Source: Candidatus Eiseniibacteriota bacterium
GTDB taxonomy: Bacteria; Eisenbacteria; RBG-16-71-46
DNA: 64,000 nucleotides
Assembly: GCA_016710095.1 (NCBI GenBank)
Contig: JADJLL010000007.1
Location: 62,001 to 126,000 of the forward strand
Direction: 5' to 3'
In this document: in pieces, positions 17,255 through 26,633 of the stretch
Layout: each line of letters opens with the position of its first letter
Position numbering within the stretch: the stretch's first letter is position 1
Translations under genes and position numbers: made by a program
The notes under the pieces: generated by a model
What the model saw: the letters and a program-made list of their open reading frames with translations, nothing else
Databases searched by the model: none
What the model was told of the DNA's origin: nothing

Positions 17255-19060
17255 GAGCACGAGCGGTGTGGGGCGGTCGGGGCGCCCGCGCCCGGGGCGC
17301 ACCCGGGGCGGGGGCACGCGCCGCCCCCGCCGACGACGGCCGCCCGCGGCGACGCGGACCAAAGCCACGCGCGGCGCCCCCCGGGGGCCGGCCCGCCGGC
17401 AACCCGCGCGCGGCCGCCCGGGGGGGGGGAGGGGGGGGGTTCGGCGCCCGACGTCCCGGGGGGGGCCCGCCCGACTTCCGGCCGGGGGGAACCCGCGCCG
17501 TTCGGGTCGCGGGGCCAGACACGGCCGCGACCGCGCACCGGGGGGGGGGGCCGGGGCGGGCAGGGGGGCCGGGCCGTTCCCCGGGCCTCAAGCAAGGGGA
17601 TGTTGTTGTTCAGCGAGCGGGGTTGGGGACACCCGCCCGCACCCGCCTCGCGCCCGCGGGGGGCAGGTTTCCGGGGCTTCCGGAGGGCGGGGGGCTGGGC
17701 GCGGGGGGTTGCCCCGCCCCGCGCCAGCCCGCGGGGGAGACGGGGGGCCTTCGGCGCCGCCCGGGCCGCCGGCGCCGGGGCGCACGCGCACGGGGGGGGC
17801 CGGGCGGGGGGGGGGTTGGCGAAGTCTGGGGGGGGCCCGGGCCCCGGGGGTTCACCGTCGGGGGGGGGGGTTCGCACAGACGTTGGGGCTAGCCCCGGGG
17901 GGGCGGGCACTGCCACCCACACCGCCGCGAAGAAAAAGCGTTCGCCCGCACGCCCACCGGATTCGAAACGGGAGGGGAGGGGACGTTGCTCGGGGGGGCG
18001 CCCGGGGAAGCCTTCAGGCCTTCGGGGGGGCGCCCTACGACCCCCGCGTTGCCCGGGCGCACCGAGTCGCCGGGGCGCCACGACGCCGGATCGGGGGGGC
18101 GCCCGGGCCCGGCCCCGGGGGGGGCTCGGCGGGGGGCCGCCCGGCAGGGGGCGGGGCGACCTGAGCGCGTACTACCCCCGTTCGCGCTGGGTGGGAAACG
18201 CGGCGACCGCGCCCCGGGGGGGGGGGGGGGGCCAGGGGGGCCCCCCGGGGGGGGGGGAAGGGGTGGTCGGCGGGGCGCCCCGCAGCCTGGGCTGGGGGGG
18301 AGGGGGGGACGGGGAGCGATTTCGGGGAGGAGCCCGACGCGGGGAGGGATTTCGCCCGCACGCCGCAACTGTCGCCACCGGCGGAGGGGGCTGGGGCGGG
18401 GGCCCCCGCCCGGGGAGCAGAAGCGCAACCACCCCACGCCCGCACCCGAACACGACGCCCCCCCGGGCGGGCCGCCCCCCAGGGCCCTTCCAGGCTGACG
18501 ACGGCCCGCTTCAAAAGCGCCGCGGACGGGGACAACACGAGCCCGCCGGGGGCGTACTACCCCGCCGACAAGACGGTCGATCGGGAGCGGGGGGGGGGCG
18601 TCCCGGACCCCGGGCCGGGGCGGGGGACCAACCCCCCGAGGAAAAAGACTGACCAGCCGAAGACGGCCTTCGAACGTCACCGCGAAGTCGATGGCGGGGC
18701 GAAGACGGCACGGGGGGGGGGATTTGGGGGCCTGACGCCAGCGCGGGGGGGGGATGATCACGCGCCGGGGGGTTGTTGGTTGAACAGCTGGGGGGGGGGC
18801 GGGGGGGGGGGGGACCAGGGGCGGGGGGGGGAGAAGCTCCGGGGGAAGCCCGGGTACTGGGGGCAACGGGGAGGGGGAGGACGCTGGGGGGGGGGGCAGG
18901 GGAGGGGGAACGGGAAGGGAAACTGGGGACGCCTCGGGGCCCGAGGGGGAGGGGGGGGCCGGGGACGCGCCCGACCCGGGGGGGGAGGGGGGGGCGCCGG
19001 GCCGGAAATCCGCTTCCGCCGAGTCTCTTCGGCCGGCGCGAGTTGACGATGCCGCCGTTG
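17255..19060. other. Corrupt-looking G-run tract, no reliable genes
   Basis: For about 1.8 kb the sequence is dominated by runs of 5 to 16 G on the plus strand with fewer C-runs, unlike anything else in the window. Long open frames exist on both strands but consist of Gly, Pro, Arg and Ala and lack ribosome sites or domains. Fragments such as YYPADKTVDRE and AYYPRSRW near 18170 and 18555 hint that ordinary coding sequence lies beneath. The likely explanation is base-calling or consensus failure (G is the no-signal base in two-colour sequencing) over a hard region. I call no gene here. Confidence 0.6.
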
Positions 19061-19096
19061 CTGGTGTAGAAACACCCGGCCCGAAACGACTTCGGT

Positions 19097-19172
19097 GGGG
19101 CTGTAGCTCAGCTGGGAGAGCGCTTGACTGGCAGTCAAGAGGTCGACGGTTCGATCCCGTTCAGCTCCACCA
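19097..19172 (+). tRNA. tRNA-Ala (anticodon GGC)
   Basis: A complete 76-nt cloverleaf is present: acceptor GGGGCTG/CAGCTCC with one G-U pair, D-loop AGCTCAGCTGGGAGAGC, anticodon stem CTTGA/TCAAG around CTGGCAG (anticodon GGC), T-loop GTTCGATC, and an encoded CCA end. Confidence 0.96.
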
Positions 19173-19291
19173 TTTGAAATACCGCGCGCCCCGGGACCTC
19201 GTGTCCCGGGTTTCGCGCACCGGCCGGAACCCCGGGAGTCCATCCCACCAGGGGCGGGGATCCCCGCACCGGCCCGACAGGAGGTCTCGCC

Positions 19292-19801
19292 ATGATGGTC
19301 GTCGTGCTGATCCTGCTGGCCGTCGCTTCGCGCCTCTTGCCGCACGCCCCGAACTTCGCGCCGGTGGCCGCGCTCGGCCTCTTCGCCGGCTCGGTGTACT
19401 CGCGCCGCGCGGGCTGGCTGGTTCCCTTCGCCGCCCTTCTGCTGAGCGATCTCGTGCTCGGGTTCTACCACCCGATGAGCATGTTCTGGAACTACCTCGG
19501 CTTCGCCGCCTGCCTGCTGCTCGGCAGCGGCATGATCGGCTCGCGCCGCACGGTCGTCCGCCTCGGCGGCGCCACGCTCGCCAGCTCGGTCGCCTTCTTC
19601 ACGCTGTCGAACTTCGGCATGTGGGCGAGCGGCTACTACCCGCGCACGCTCGCCGGCCTGGCCGAGTGCTACGCGGCCGCGCTGCCGTTCTTCCGCAACA
19701 CCTTCGCGAGCGACGTGGTCTACACGGTCGCGCTGTTCGGCGGCTACGCGCTCCTGTCGCGGCTCGCGCCGCGCCGCGAAGGCGCCTCGGCCCGCGCGTA
19801 A
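19292..19801 (+). CDS. Small membrane protein (DUF6580-like)
   Basis: This 169-residue protein is mostly hydrophobic, with about five membrane helices. Its N-terminus LLPHAPNFAPVAALGLFAG and the FWNYLGFAA and FFTLSNFGMWASGYYP segments match the DUF6580 family of putative transport or ECF-like S-component proteins; substrate unknown. ACAGGAGG precedes the ATG; a second ATG follows immediately. A very strong terminator ends it, so it is a single-gene unit. Confidence 0.72.
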   Translation: MMVVVLILLAVASRLLPHAPNFAPVAALGLFAGSVYSRRAGWLVPFAALLLSDLVLGFYHPMSMFWNYLGFAACLLLGSGMIGSRRTVVRLGGATLASSVAFFTLSNFGMWASGYYPRTLAGLAECYAAALPFFRNTFASDVVYTVALFGGYALLSRLAPRREGASARA

Positions 19802-19819
19802 CGCGACGCCCGACGTACG

Positions 19820-19860
19820 AACGCCCGCTTCCGGTTTTCCGGAAGCGGGCGTTTTCTTTG
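19820..19860 (+). terminator. Rho-independent terminator
   Basis: ACGCCCGCTTCCGG and CCGGAAGCGGGCGT form a perfect 14-bp stem with a TTTT loop, followed by TTTCTTTG. It is the best terminator in the window and may also stop the convergent minus-strand operon. Confidence 0.95.
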
Positions 19861-19880
19861 CAGGCAGGGCCGCCGGAGCG

Positions 19881-20498
19881 TCAAAGCACCGTGCGGTTCG
19901 AGCTCTTCACGACCGGCTCGGACGGCTCCGGTTCCGGCGCGGGCTCGGCGCACAACGAGTCGATCGCCGCGCGCGTCGCGCTCGAGAGCCACTCGATCTC
20001 GCCCGCCTGCTTCGCCGCCACGCGGCCCGAGCGATCGATCACGTAGGTGTACGGGATGCTCGGGCAGGGCAGACCCGCCGCGAGGTCCTTGCGCAGGTCG
20101 AGCAGCACCGGCAGCCGGAGCCGCATGCGCCCCACGTAACGCGAGACGCTCGGGAACGGATCGAAGCACACGAGCGCGACCTCGACCGCTCCGGGCGGCA
20201 GCGACCGTCGCAGCGAGTCGAGCGTCGTCGCCTGCGGGCCGGAGTGCCGCATCCACGGCGCCCAGTATTCGACGATCAGCACGCGCTGCCCCGGGACGAG
20301 CCGGCGCACGCCGACGGGCACCATCGGCAGGGAAGCGTCGAAGGCCGCCGCCGGGCGATCCGCGGCGGGGGTGAGCGCGAGCGGTGTGGGTGTGGCGCCG
20401 GTGCGCTGCACGGTGAACAGCTCCGCCTTCCAGACGAGCGTGCCGAGCACTGCGAGCGCGGCGAGTCCGAGCAGGAGCGTGCGGACGCGCGGGGTCAT
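19881..20498 (-). CDS. TlpA-like thioredoxin-fold protein lacking the CXXC site
   Basis: The 205-residue protein has one N-terminal membrane helix (TLLLGLAALAVLGTLVW) and a thioredoxin-like domain. Where TlpA/ResA has WCxxC it reads YWAPWMRHSGPQ, so both catalytic cysteines are gone (Met and Ser in their places). The cis-proline region is present as CPSIPYTYVIDRSG, the AhpC/TlpA signature. It therefore cannot be a normal thiol-disulfide reductase; it may be a chaperone or binding protein. The ATG overlaps the cstA stop (ATGA), suggesting functional coupling with peptide transport. Confidence 0.75.
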   Translation of the reverse strand: MTPRVRTLLLGLAALAVLGTLVWKAELFTVQRTGATPTPLALTPAADRPAAAFDASLPMVPVGVRRLVPGQRVLIVEYWAPWMRHSGPQATTLDSLRRSLPPGAVEVALVCFDPFPSVSRYVGRMRLRLPVLLDLRKDLAAGLPCPSIPYTYVIDRSGRVAAKQAGEIEWLSSATRAAIDSLCAEPAPEPEPSEPVVKSSNRTVL

Positions 20499-22344
20499 CG
20501 TGCGGCTCCCGCGTCGAGCGCGCCGGAAGGCTGCGCCTCGCCACGGACGTGCGACCACCAGTGCCGCGCGCAGTCGCCGACGATCACGACCATGAGCGCC
20601 ATCACGACGAGCGTGACGACGCACTGGATGCGCGCGGGCGTGGGCGCGGCGGCGAACGCCGACCACAGGTCCGGCGCGCCGGCGGCGAGCGGGCCGCGCA
20701 GGTAGTTGAGCGACAGGTTGAGCCAGCCCGCGACGAGAGTGTTCGCGCACATGAACGCGAGCGGCACGAGCGTCGCCCATGTGTAGCGCGCGCGACCGTG
20801 GTTCACCATCCACGACGTCGCGATCGCGAGCGCGATGGCCGCGAGCAGCTGGTTCGCCACGCCGAGCAGCGGCCACACGGTGGTCACCGTGCCCGTCCAC
20901 ACGAAGTAGCCCCACGCGCACACCGACAGCGCGCTGAACACCGCCGCGGGCGCGAAGCCCGTCCAACCGCGAAGCTTCGGGAACGCCATGCTGCCGACCT
21001 CCTGGAACATGTAGCGCGTGACTCGCGTGCCCGTGTCGATCAGCGTCATGACGAACATGGCTTCGAACATGATGACGAAGTGGTACCAGAAGCTCATGAG
21101 CCCGCCCAGCGCGGGCAGCTTCGAGAAGATCTGCGCCATGCCGACCGCGAGCGACACGGCGCCGCCGGGCCGTCCGGTGATGTTCTCGCCGACCTGCGCC
21201 GAGAGCGCCTGCAGGTGCACGGGCGTCAGGCCGAGCTTGGCGAACACTTCGGGCTTCGTGTTGATCGCGAAATAGTCGGCGGGCTCGAGCGAGCACGCGG
21301 CGACGAGCGCGATGATGCCGACGAAGCCCTCGAGCAGCATGGCGCCGTACGCGACCGGGAGCATGTCGCGCTCGCGTTCGACCATCTTGGGCGTCGTGCC
21401 GGATGCGATGAGGGAGTGGAAGCCGGAGATCGCGCCGCACATGATCGTGATGAAGACGAACGGGAACATCGGTCCGGGAATCACGGGGCCGCCGCCGTGC
21501 ACGAACGGCGTGAACGCCGGCATGCGCAGCTAGGGTTCACGAGCAGCACGCCGGCGGCGAGCACGAGCATCGCGCCGATCTTGAGGAAGCTCGACAGGTA
21601 GTCGCGCGGGCAGAGCAGCAGCCACACGGGTAGCACCGACGCGATGAAGCCGTACGCCATGAGCGCGATCGTGAGCTGGCGGTCGGAGAACATGAGGAAC
21701 GGCCGCAGCGCCGAGTCGTGCACCCACGCGCCGCCCGCGACGGCGAGCACGAGCGCCACGACGCCGAACGTCGTCGCGGTCTTCACCGCGCCGGGCCGGA
21801 TGCGGTACGTGAAGAGTCCCATCACGAGCGCGATCGGTATCGTGCAGCCGATCGAGAACACGCCCCACGCGCTGTCGCGCAGCGAACTCACGACCACGAG
21901 CGCCATCGCGGCGAGCGCGACCACCATCACGAACACGATCGCGATACTCGTCGCCGCGCCGGTGAGCGGGCTCACCTGCTCGCGCGCGATGTTCGCGAGC
22001 GAGCGCCCGCCGCTGCGCACGCTCGCCGTGAGGATGACGAAGTCGTGCACGCCGCCCGCGATCACCGAACCGAGCAGCAGCCACAGGAAGCCGGGCGCCC
22101 ATCCGAACTGCGCGGCGAGCACGGGGCCGAGCAGCGGACCGGCGCCGGAGATCGCGGCGAAGTGATGGCCGAAGAGCACCCAGCGTTTCGTGGGCACGTA
22201 GTCGTGGCCGTCGCGCGAGGTGTGCGCGGGCGTCGCGCGCAGGTCGTCGAGCGTGGCGACGCGGGCGGCGAGGAACACGCCGTAGGTGCGATAGGCGATG
22301 ACCGCGATGAGCGCGGCGCACGCGACCAGGTAGAGCGCGGGCAA
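20495..22344 (-). CDS. cstA: CstA carbon starvation protein / peptide transporter, apparently frameshifted
   Basis: Two frames together give a complete CstA of about 616 residues. The N-terminal part contains KRWVLFGHHFAAISGAGPL, the diagnostic CstA motif, and PRDYLSSFLKIGAM; the C-terminal part contains FPFVFITIMCGAISGFHSLI and SGTTPKMV. The frame breaks at about 21530-21534 where NP is followed by TAG in the frame that then reads LRMPAFTPF. One missing base explains it. The start is TTG at 22344 with GGAGGATCC upstream. CstA proteins import pyruvate or peptides on starvation and have many membrane helices. The break is more likely a sequence error than inactivation because both halves are perfectly conserved. 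Confidence 0.85.
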
Positions 22345-22423
22345 GGGATGGATCCTCCGGCGTCCGTGAGGTGCGAGGCGAGCGGCCGGAGTCTACGCAG
22401 GCGGACCTGTGCGCGCCATGAAA

Positions 22424-22455
22424 GAAGCGCCGGGCTCGTGGGAGCCCGGCGCTTC
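22424..22455 (-). terminator. Terminator of the PilB/GspE gene
   Basis: GAAGCGCCGGGCTC and GAGCCCGGCGCTTC form a 14-bp perfect stem with a GTGG loop. Read on the minus strand it is followed by TTTC. Confidence 0.85.
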
Positions 22456-22472
22456 GGTGCGCGTTCGGGGAA

Positions 22473-24428
22473 TCAGGACGCCTTGCGGACGTTCGGTGGC
22501 ACCGGCATGAGCTTGGAATCGGACTTCCGCGCCGGTGGCTGGTGCGCGAGGTGATCCGCGCCGCAGGCCGGGCAGTGCTTCCACTCGGGCCGCATCCGCT
22601 TCTGGCACTTCTCGCAGTGCTCGCCGATGAAGCTGCCGCACGCGGTGCAGTACTCGAAGTCCTGCGACACGACGTGCGTGCAATGCGGGCAAACCTTCAC
22701 GTGCTGCTCGGCGAGGTACACGACGCGCGTGATCTCGTCGACGGTGGTCTGTCCCGTGAACGCCTTGTCGAGGCCGTCCTGGCCGATCGGGGTCATGCCT
22801 TCCTCGATCGCGACGCGACGGATCTCGCTGTCGGACGCGTTGCTCGTGATGAGGCGGCGGACGTTGTCGCTCACCTCGAGCAGTTCGAAGATGCCCGTAC
22901 GCCCGGCGTAGCCCGAGCCGTCGCACGAGGGGCAGCCCGCGCCGCGCCACAGCTCGATCGGCTCGTCGTCGGCCGGCGCCGATGCGCTGAGCCGGGCGAT
23001 GGCCGCGGAGTCGCCGGCGTAGGACTCCTTGCACTTGGGGCAGAGCGTGCGCACGAGCCGCATGCTCACGACGCCGACGAGCGAGGTCGCGACCATGAAC
23101 GGTTCGAGGCCGAGGTCGATGAGGCGCGTGACGGCGCCGGCGGCGTCGTTCGTGTGCACCGTGCTCAGCACGAGATGTCCGGTGACGGACGCGCGGAACG
23201 CGATCTGCGCCGTCTCCTTGTCGCGGATCTCACCGATCATGATGATGTCGGGATCCTGGCGAAGGATGGCGCGCAGCGCGCCGGCGAACGTCTTCTTCGC
23301 CTTCTCGTCCACGTGCACCTGGTTGATGCCCGGGATCTGGTACTCGACCGGGTCCTCGACCGTGGTGATGTTGCGCGTCACGTGCTGCAGGTGGCGCAGC
23401 GCCGCGTAGAGCAGGGTGGACTTGCCCGAGCCGGTCGGACCGGTCACGAGGATGATGCCCTGCGGGCGCGACAGGAACTTCTTGAGCCGCTTGAGATCGC
23501 GCTCCGTGAAGCCGATCGAGTCGAGTTCGACGCGTGCGCGCGACTGGTCCACGACGCGCATGACGACCTTCTCGCCGTTCGTGATGGGCAGCGTCGAGAC
23601 GCGCATGTCCACGCGACGTCCGCCGATCTCGGCGACGAGCCGTCCGTCCTGCGGCTGGCGCTTCTCGGCGATGTCGAGGTTCGCGAGCACCTTGATGCGC
23701 GAGACGATCGCGCCCTGCGTCCACTTCGGCAGGCGCTGCTCTTCGCGCAGCAGGCCGTCCACGCGCAGGCGCACGATGAGATCGTTGTTCTGCGGCTCGA
23801 TGTGGATGTCGCTCGCGCGTGCTTCGACGGCGCGGTGCAGCAGCCAGTTCGTGAGGCGCACGATGGGGCGGCCTTCGGCCTCCTTCATCAGCTCGTCGAT
23901 CGCCTGGCGTTCCTCGGTGTCGTCGACGGCGCTCACGACGATGTCGTCTTCGTTCGAGATGATGCTCTGGATCACCTCGTTCACCGACGTGTCGATGTGG
24001 TAGTAGCGCTCGATCGCTTCGAGGATCTGCGACTGCGCCGCGAGCACCGGCTTGATGAACATGCCGGTGTGGAAGCGCAGGTCCTCGATGCCGTTCACGT
24101 TGAGCGGGTCGGCCATGGCCACGACCAGCGTGCGCTTGGACTCGATGTCCACCGGGATCGCGAGGTACTTCCGCGCCTGCTCTTCCTTGATGAGCTGGAG
24201 CGCGCGCTCGTCCGGGGCGGTCTCGTCGAAGTTCACGACCGGCAGCCCGAGCTGGCGGTGCAGCCAGTTCACGAGCACGTGCTCGTCCAGCAGTCCGAGG
24301 CGCACGAGCGTCGCGCCGAGCAGCTGACCGGTGCGCTTCTGCTCGGAGACGGCGCGTTCGAGGTCTTCCGGAGAGACGAGCTTGTTCTCGACGAGGAGGT
24401 CGCCGAGACGACGGTGCGTGGTGGCCAT
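22473..24428 (-). CDS. pilB: Type II secretion / type IV pilus assembly ATPase (GspE/PilB) with C-terminal zinc ribbons
   Basis: The 651-residue protein has the GspE N-terminal domain (LGDLLVENKLVSPEDLE), Walker A GPTGSGKST, Asp box, Walker B IIMIGEIRDKETA, the His box and the tetracysteine CPKC...CPSC. It is longer than the usual 570: the last 90 residues add four further CxxC pairs (CPHC, CTACG, CEKC, CPACG), a double zinc ribbon. The motor polymerises pilin or pseudopilin subunits; no pilin, GspF/PilC or PilT gene is in the window, so pilus and secretion roles cannot be separated. GTGGAGAACC lies before the ATG. It is divergent from the GAF-PP2C gene. Confidence 0.9.
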   Translation of the reverse strand: MATTHRRLGDLLVENKLVSPEDLERAVSEQKRTGQLLGATLVRLGLLDEHVLVNWLHRQLGLPVVNFDETAPDERALQLIKEEQARKYLAIPVDIESKRTLVVAMADPLNVNGIEDLRFHTGMFIKPVLAAQSQILEAIERYYHIDTSVNEVIQSIISNEDDIVVSAVDDTEERQAIDELMKEAEGRPIVRLTNWLLHRAVEARASDIHIEPQNNDLIVRLRVDGLLREEQRLPKWTQGAIVSRIKVLANLDIAEKRQPQDGRLVAEIGGRRVDMRVSTLPITNGEKVVMRVVDQSRARVELDSIGFTERDLKRLKKFLSRPQGIILVTGPTGSGKSTLLYAALRHLQHVTRNITTVEDPVEYQIPGINQVHVDEKAKKTFAGALRAILRQDPDIIMIGEIRDKETAQIAFRASVTGHLVLSTVHTNDAAGAVTRLIDLGLEPFMVATSLVGVVSMRLVRTLCPKCKESYAGDSAAIARLSASAPADDEPIELWRGAGCPSCDGSGYAGRTGIFELLEVSDNVRRLITSNASDSEIRRVAIEEGMTPIGQDGLDKAFTGQTTVDEITRVVYLAEQHVKVCPHCTHVVSQDFEYCTACGSFIGEHCEKCQKRMRPEWKHCPACGADHLAHQPPARKSDSKLMPVPPNVRKAS

Positions 24429-24562
24429 CCTTGGTTCTCCACAATGGGGGGAAGGAGTCCTGCGCCCGTTATCGGCCCGGCCTCCGGGGCCATTGAGCGT
24501 TGATTGCCATGGGAATGGCTTCGCATGGCGTCGTGGCGCGCGCGCGTGCTAGCGTGCCCGCC

Positions 24563-26494
24563 GTGACTTCCGACACTTCTCCCGGCGCCCCGACGGGGCC
24601 GCGCCCCTCGACCGAACATTCACTGCCTCGCATCTCCGCCCAGTCGCTGCTCGGCCCGGAGGGCGTGAGCGGGACCGCTCATTTCCACGACCTGCTGCGC
24701 TCGGCGACCCGCCAGTGCCGCAAGCTCGTGGACTGCGAGCAGGTCCGTCTCTGGGTTGCCCGCCGTGGCGGCCGCCGGCTCGTGGCGCGCGACTTTCCCG
24801 AGGAAAATCCGGGAGCGCAGCCCCAGGAGCACCGCCTGCCCCGTGGCGAAGGTGTCGCGGGATGGGTGATGACGCACCAGCGCACGCTGCGTCTCGGCGC
24901 GGGCGACGTCCTGCCGGACGACGTGAAGGGCGCGCGCACGCCGTTCCGCAGCGCGCTCGTGATTCCGCTGCTGCGCCGCGGCGAGCCGTTCGGCGCGATC
25001 GAGTGCCTCGACAAGCGCGGCGGTGATTTCACCGACGCCGATTTCGACCGGCTCGAAGTGGCCGCCGAGAGCGTCGCGTTCGCGCTCGACTACGCGCTGC
25101 TGTACCAGGAGATCGAACGGCGCGCGCTCGAGAAGGAAGTGCTGCTCGACATCACGCGCGCGCTCGCGTCGCCCTTCGATCTCGAGGAAGTGATCGAGGA
25201 GATCTTCAAGTCGCTGCGCCAGGTCGTGGACTACGACGCGGCCGCGATCTACCTCGTGCAGCGCGGCACCGGCGTGCTCGAGATGGTGAGCGAGCACGGC
25301 TACCCGACGGGCTCGGAGCACGCGTTCGAGCTGCAGATGGGGCAGGGCATCGTCGGCTGGGTCGCGAAGACGGGCGAGAGCGTGATCGTGCCCGACGTGA
25401 GCACGGACAAGCGCTACGTCGCCGCGCGGCCGCAGACGCGCAGCGAGATCGCGACGCCGCTCATGCTGCAGGGCCGCGTGTTCGGCGTGTTCAACCTCGA
25501 GAGCGAGCACGTGGACGCGTACCACGAAGGCCACCTCGAGATGCTCGCCGCGTTCGCGGCGCAGGCCGCCGTCGCGGTCGAGCGCGCGCGTTCGGCGCGT
25601 GACCTCATGGAGCGCCGCCGGCTCGAGAAGGAACTCGCCATCGCGCGCGAGATCCAGAAGTCGTTCCTGCCCGCGGGCGCGCCGATCATTCCCGGCTTCG
25701 ACCTCGCCGGCACGTCCATCACGCACGACGAGGTGGGCGGCGACTACTTCGACTTCATTCCCGTGTCCGAAACGCGGCTCGGTCTCGCCGTGGCGGACGT
25801 GTCGGGCAAGGGCATTCCCGCGGCGCTGCTCATGGCCGGTTTCCGCATGAGCCTGCTCGCCGAGATCCGCAACGAGTTCGCGATCCGCGCCGTCATGCGC
25901 AAGGCGAACAGCCTGCTGCACGAGAGCACCGAGCGGGACAAGTTCGTCACCGCCTTCTACGGCGTGCTCGACTGGCGGAACAGCATCCTCATCTTCAGCA
26001 ACGCGGGGCACAATCCGCCGCTGGTCATGCACCGCGACGGCACCACCGAGCACCTGCTCGACGGTGGCCTCGCGCTCGGCGTGCTGCCGGATTCGAGCTA
26101 CGAGGAGCGCCCGATCGCGCTGCGCGAGGGCGACGTGCTCGTGTTCTACACGGACGGCGTCTCCGAGGCCGAGAACGAGCACGGCGAGCAGTTCGGGGAG
26201 GAGCGCCTCGAGCAGGTCGCGCGCGAGAACGCCGACCGGCCCGCCGCCGACCTCCTGGCCGCCATCGTGGACGCCGTGGTCGTGTGGACGGGGGAGCGCG
26301 GTCCGAGCGACGACCTCACCCTGATCGTCGTCCGGAAGACCGGCCCGACCCCTGAGGGCGGCCGGCTGGCGGCATGCCCCCGGCCCGGTGACGCCGTCGC
26401 GGCACCGCACTCCGCGCGGCATCGGAACTCCAACTCGAAGTTCAAGCATTACTTGAAGCGCGTCATTCTTGACCGCTCCAAACGCGTTCGATAG
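24563..26494 (+). CDS. GAF-GAF-PP2C serine phosphatase (RsbU/SpoIIE type)
   Basis: The roughly 643-residue protein has two GAF domains (about 45-190 and 205-350), a coiled linker (RRRLEKELAIAREIQKSFLP, typical just before this domain) and a SpoIIE-type PP2C domain. Metal-binding motifs are GGDYFDF, VADVSGKGIPAALLM, AGHNPPL and FYTDGVSEAEN, and the protein ends its domain with SDDLTLIVV. Such enzymes dephosphorylate anti-sigma-factor antagonists. I chose GTG 24563 because TAGCGTGC at 24550 is a -10 match that would start transcription at that codon; in-frame TTG 24500 is an alternative. No anti-sigma partner lies nearby. Confidence 0.85.
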   Translation: MTSDTSPGAPTGPRPSTEHSLPRISAQSLLGPEGVSGTAHFHDLLRSATRQCRKLVDCEQVRLWVARRGGRRLVARDFPEENPGAQPQEHRLPRGEGVAGWVMTHQRTLRLGAGDVLPDDVKGARTPFRSALVIPLLRRGEPFGAIECLDKRGGDFTDADFDRLEVAAESVAFALDYALLYQEIERRALEKEVLLDITRALASPFDLEEVIEEIFKSLRQVVDYDAAAIYLVQRGTGVLEMVSEHGYPTGSEHAFELQMGQGIVGWVAKTGESVIVPDVSTDKRYVAARPQTRSEIATPLMLQGRVFGVFNLESEHVDAYHEGHLEMLAAFAAQAAVAVERARSARDLMERRRLEKELAIAREIQKSFLPAGAPIIPGFDLAGTSITHDEVGGDYFDFIPVSETRLGLAVADVSGKGIPAALLMAGFRMSLLAEIRNEFAIRAVMRKANSLLHESTERDKFVTAFYGVLDWRNSILIFSNAGHNPPLVMHRDGTTEHLLDGGLALGVLPDSSYEERPIALREGDVLVFYTDGVSEAENEHGEQFGEERLEQVARENADRPAADLLAAIVDAVVVWTGERGPSDDLTLIVVRKTGPTPEGGRLAACPRPGDAVAAPHSARHRNSNSKFKHYLKRVILDRSKRVR

Positions 26495-26497
26495 TCT
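26469..26497 (+). promoter_or_regulatory. Sigma-70-like promoter of trpS
   Basis: TTGACC, a 17-base spacer, then TAGTCT followed by GC. It overlaps the end of the phosphatase gene and lies 137 bases before the trpS ATG. Confidence 0.6.
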
Positions 26498-26633
26498 GCG
26501 GCCCGTCTTTTCAGCCGCTTCGGCCGCCCCGGTGTGTTCCGCCGGCCCCTCCTCGAGGGCCCGCGAGTGCTCGTTCGTCCCGGTCCCGGCCGCCGCATTC
26601 CAGTCCCGTTGCCGCAAGTTCGGAGGCCTGTCC

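Noticed and set aside
17250..18870. Several open frames of 160-350 codons in the G-run tract
   Set aside because: They are made almost only of Gly, Pro, Arg and Ala, differ in every frame, and lie in sequence of doubtful quality.
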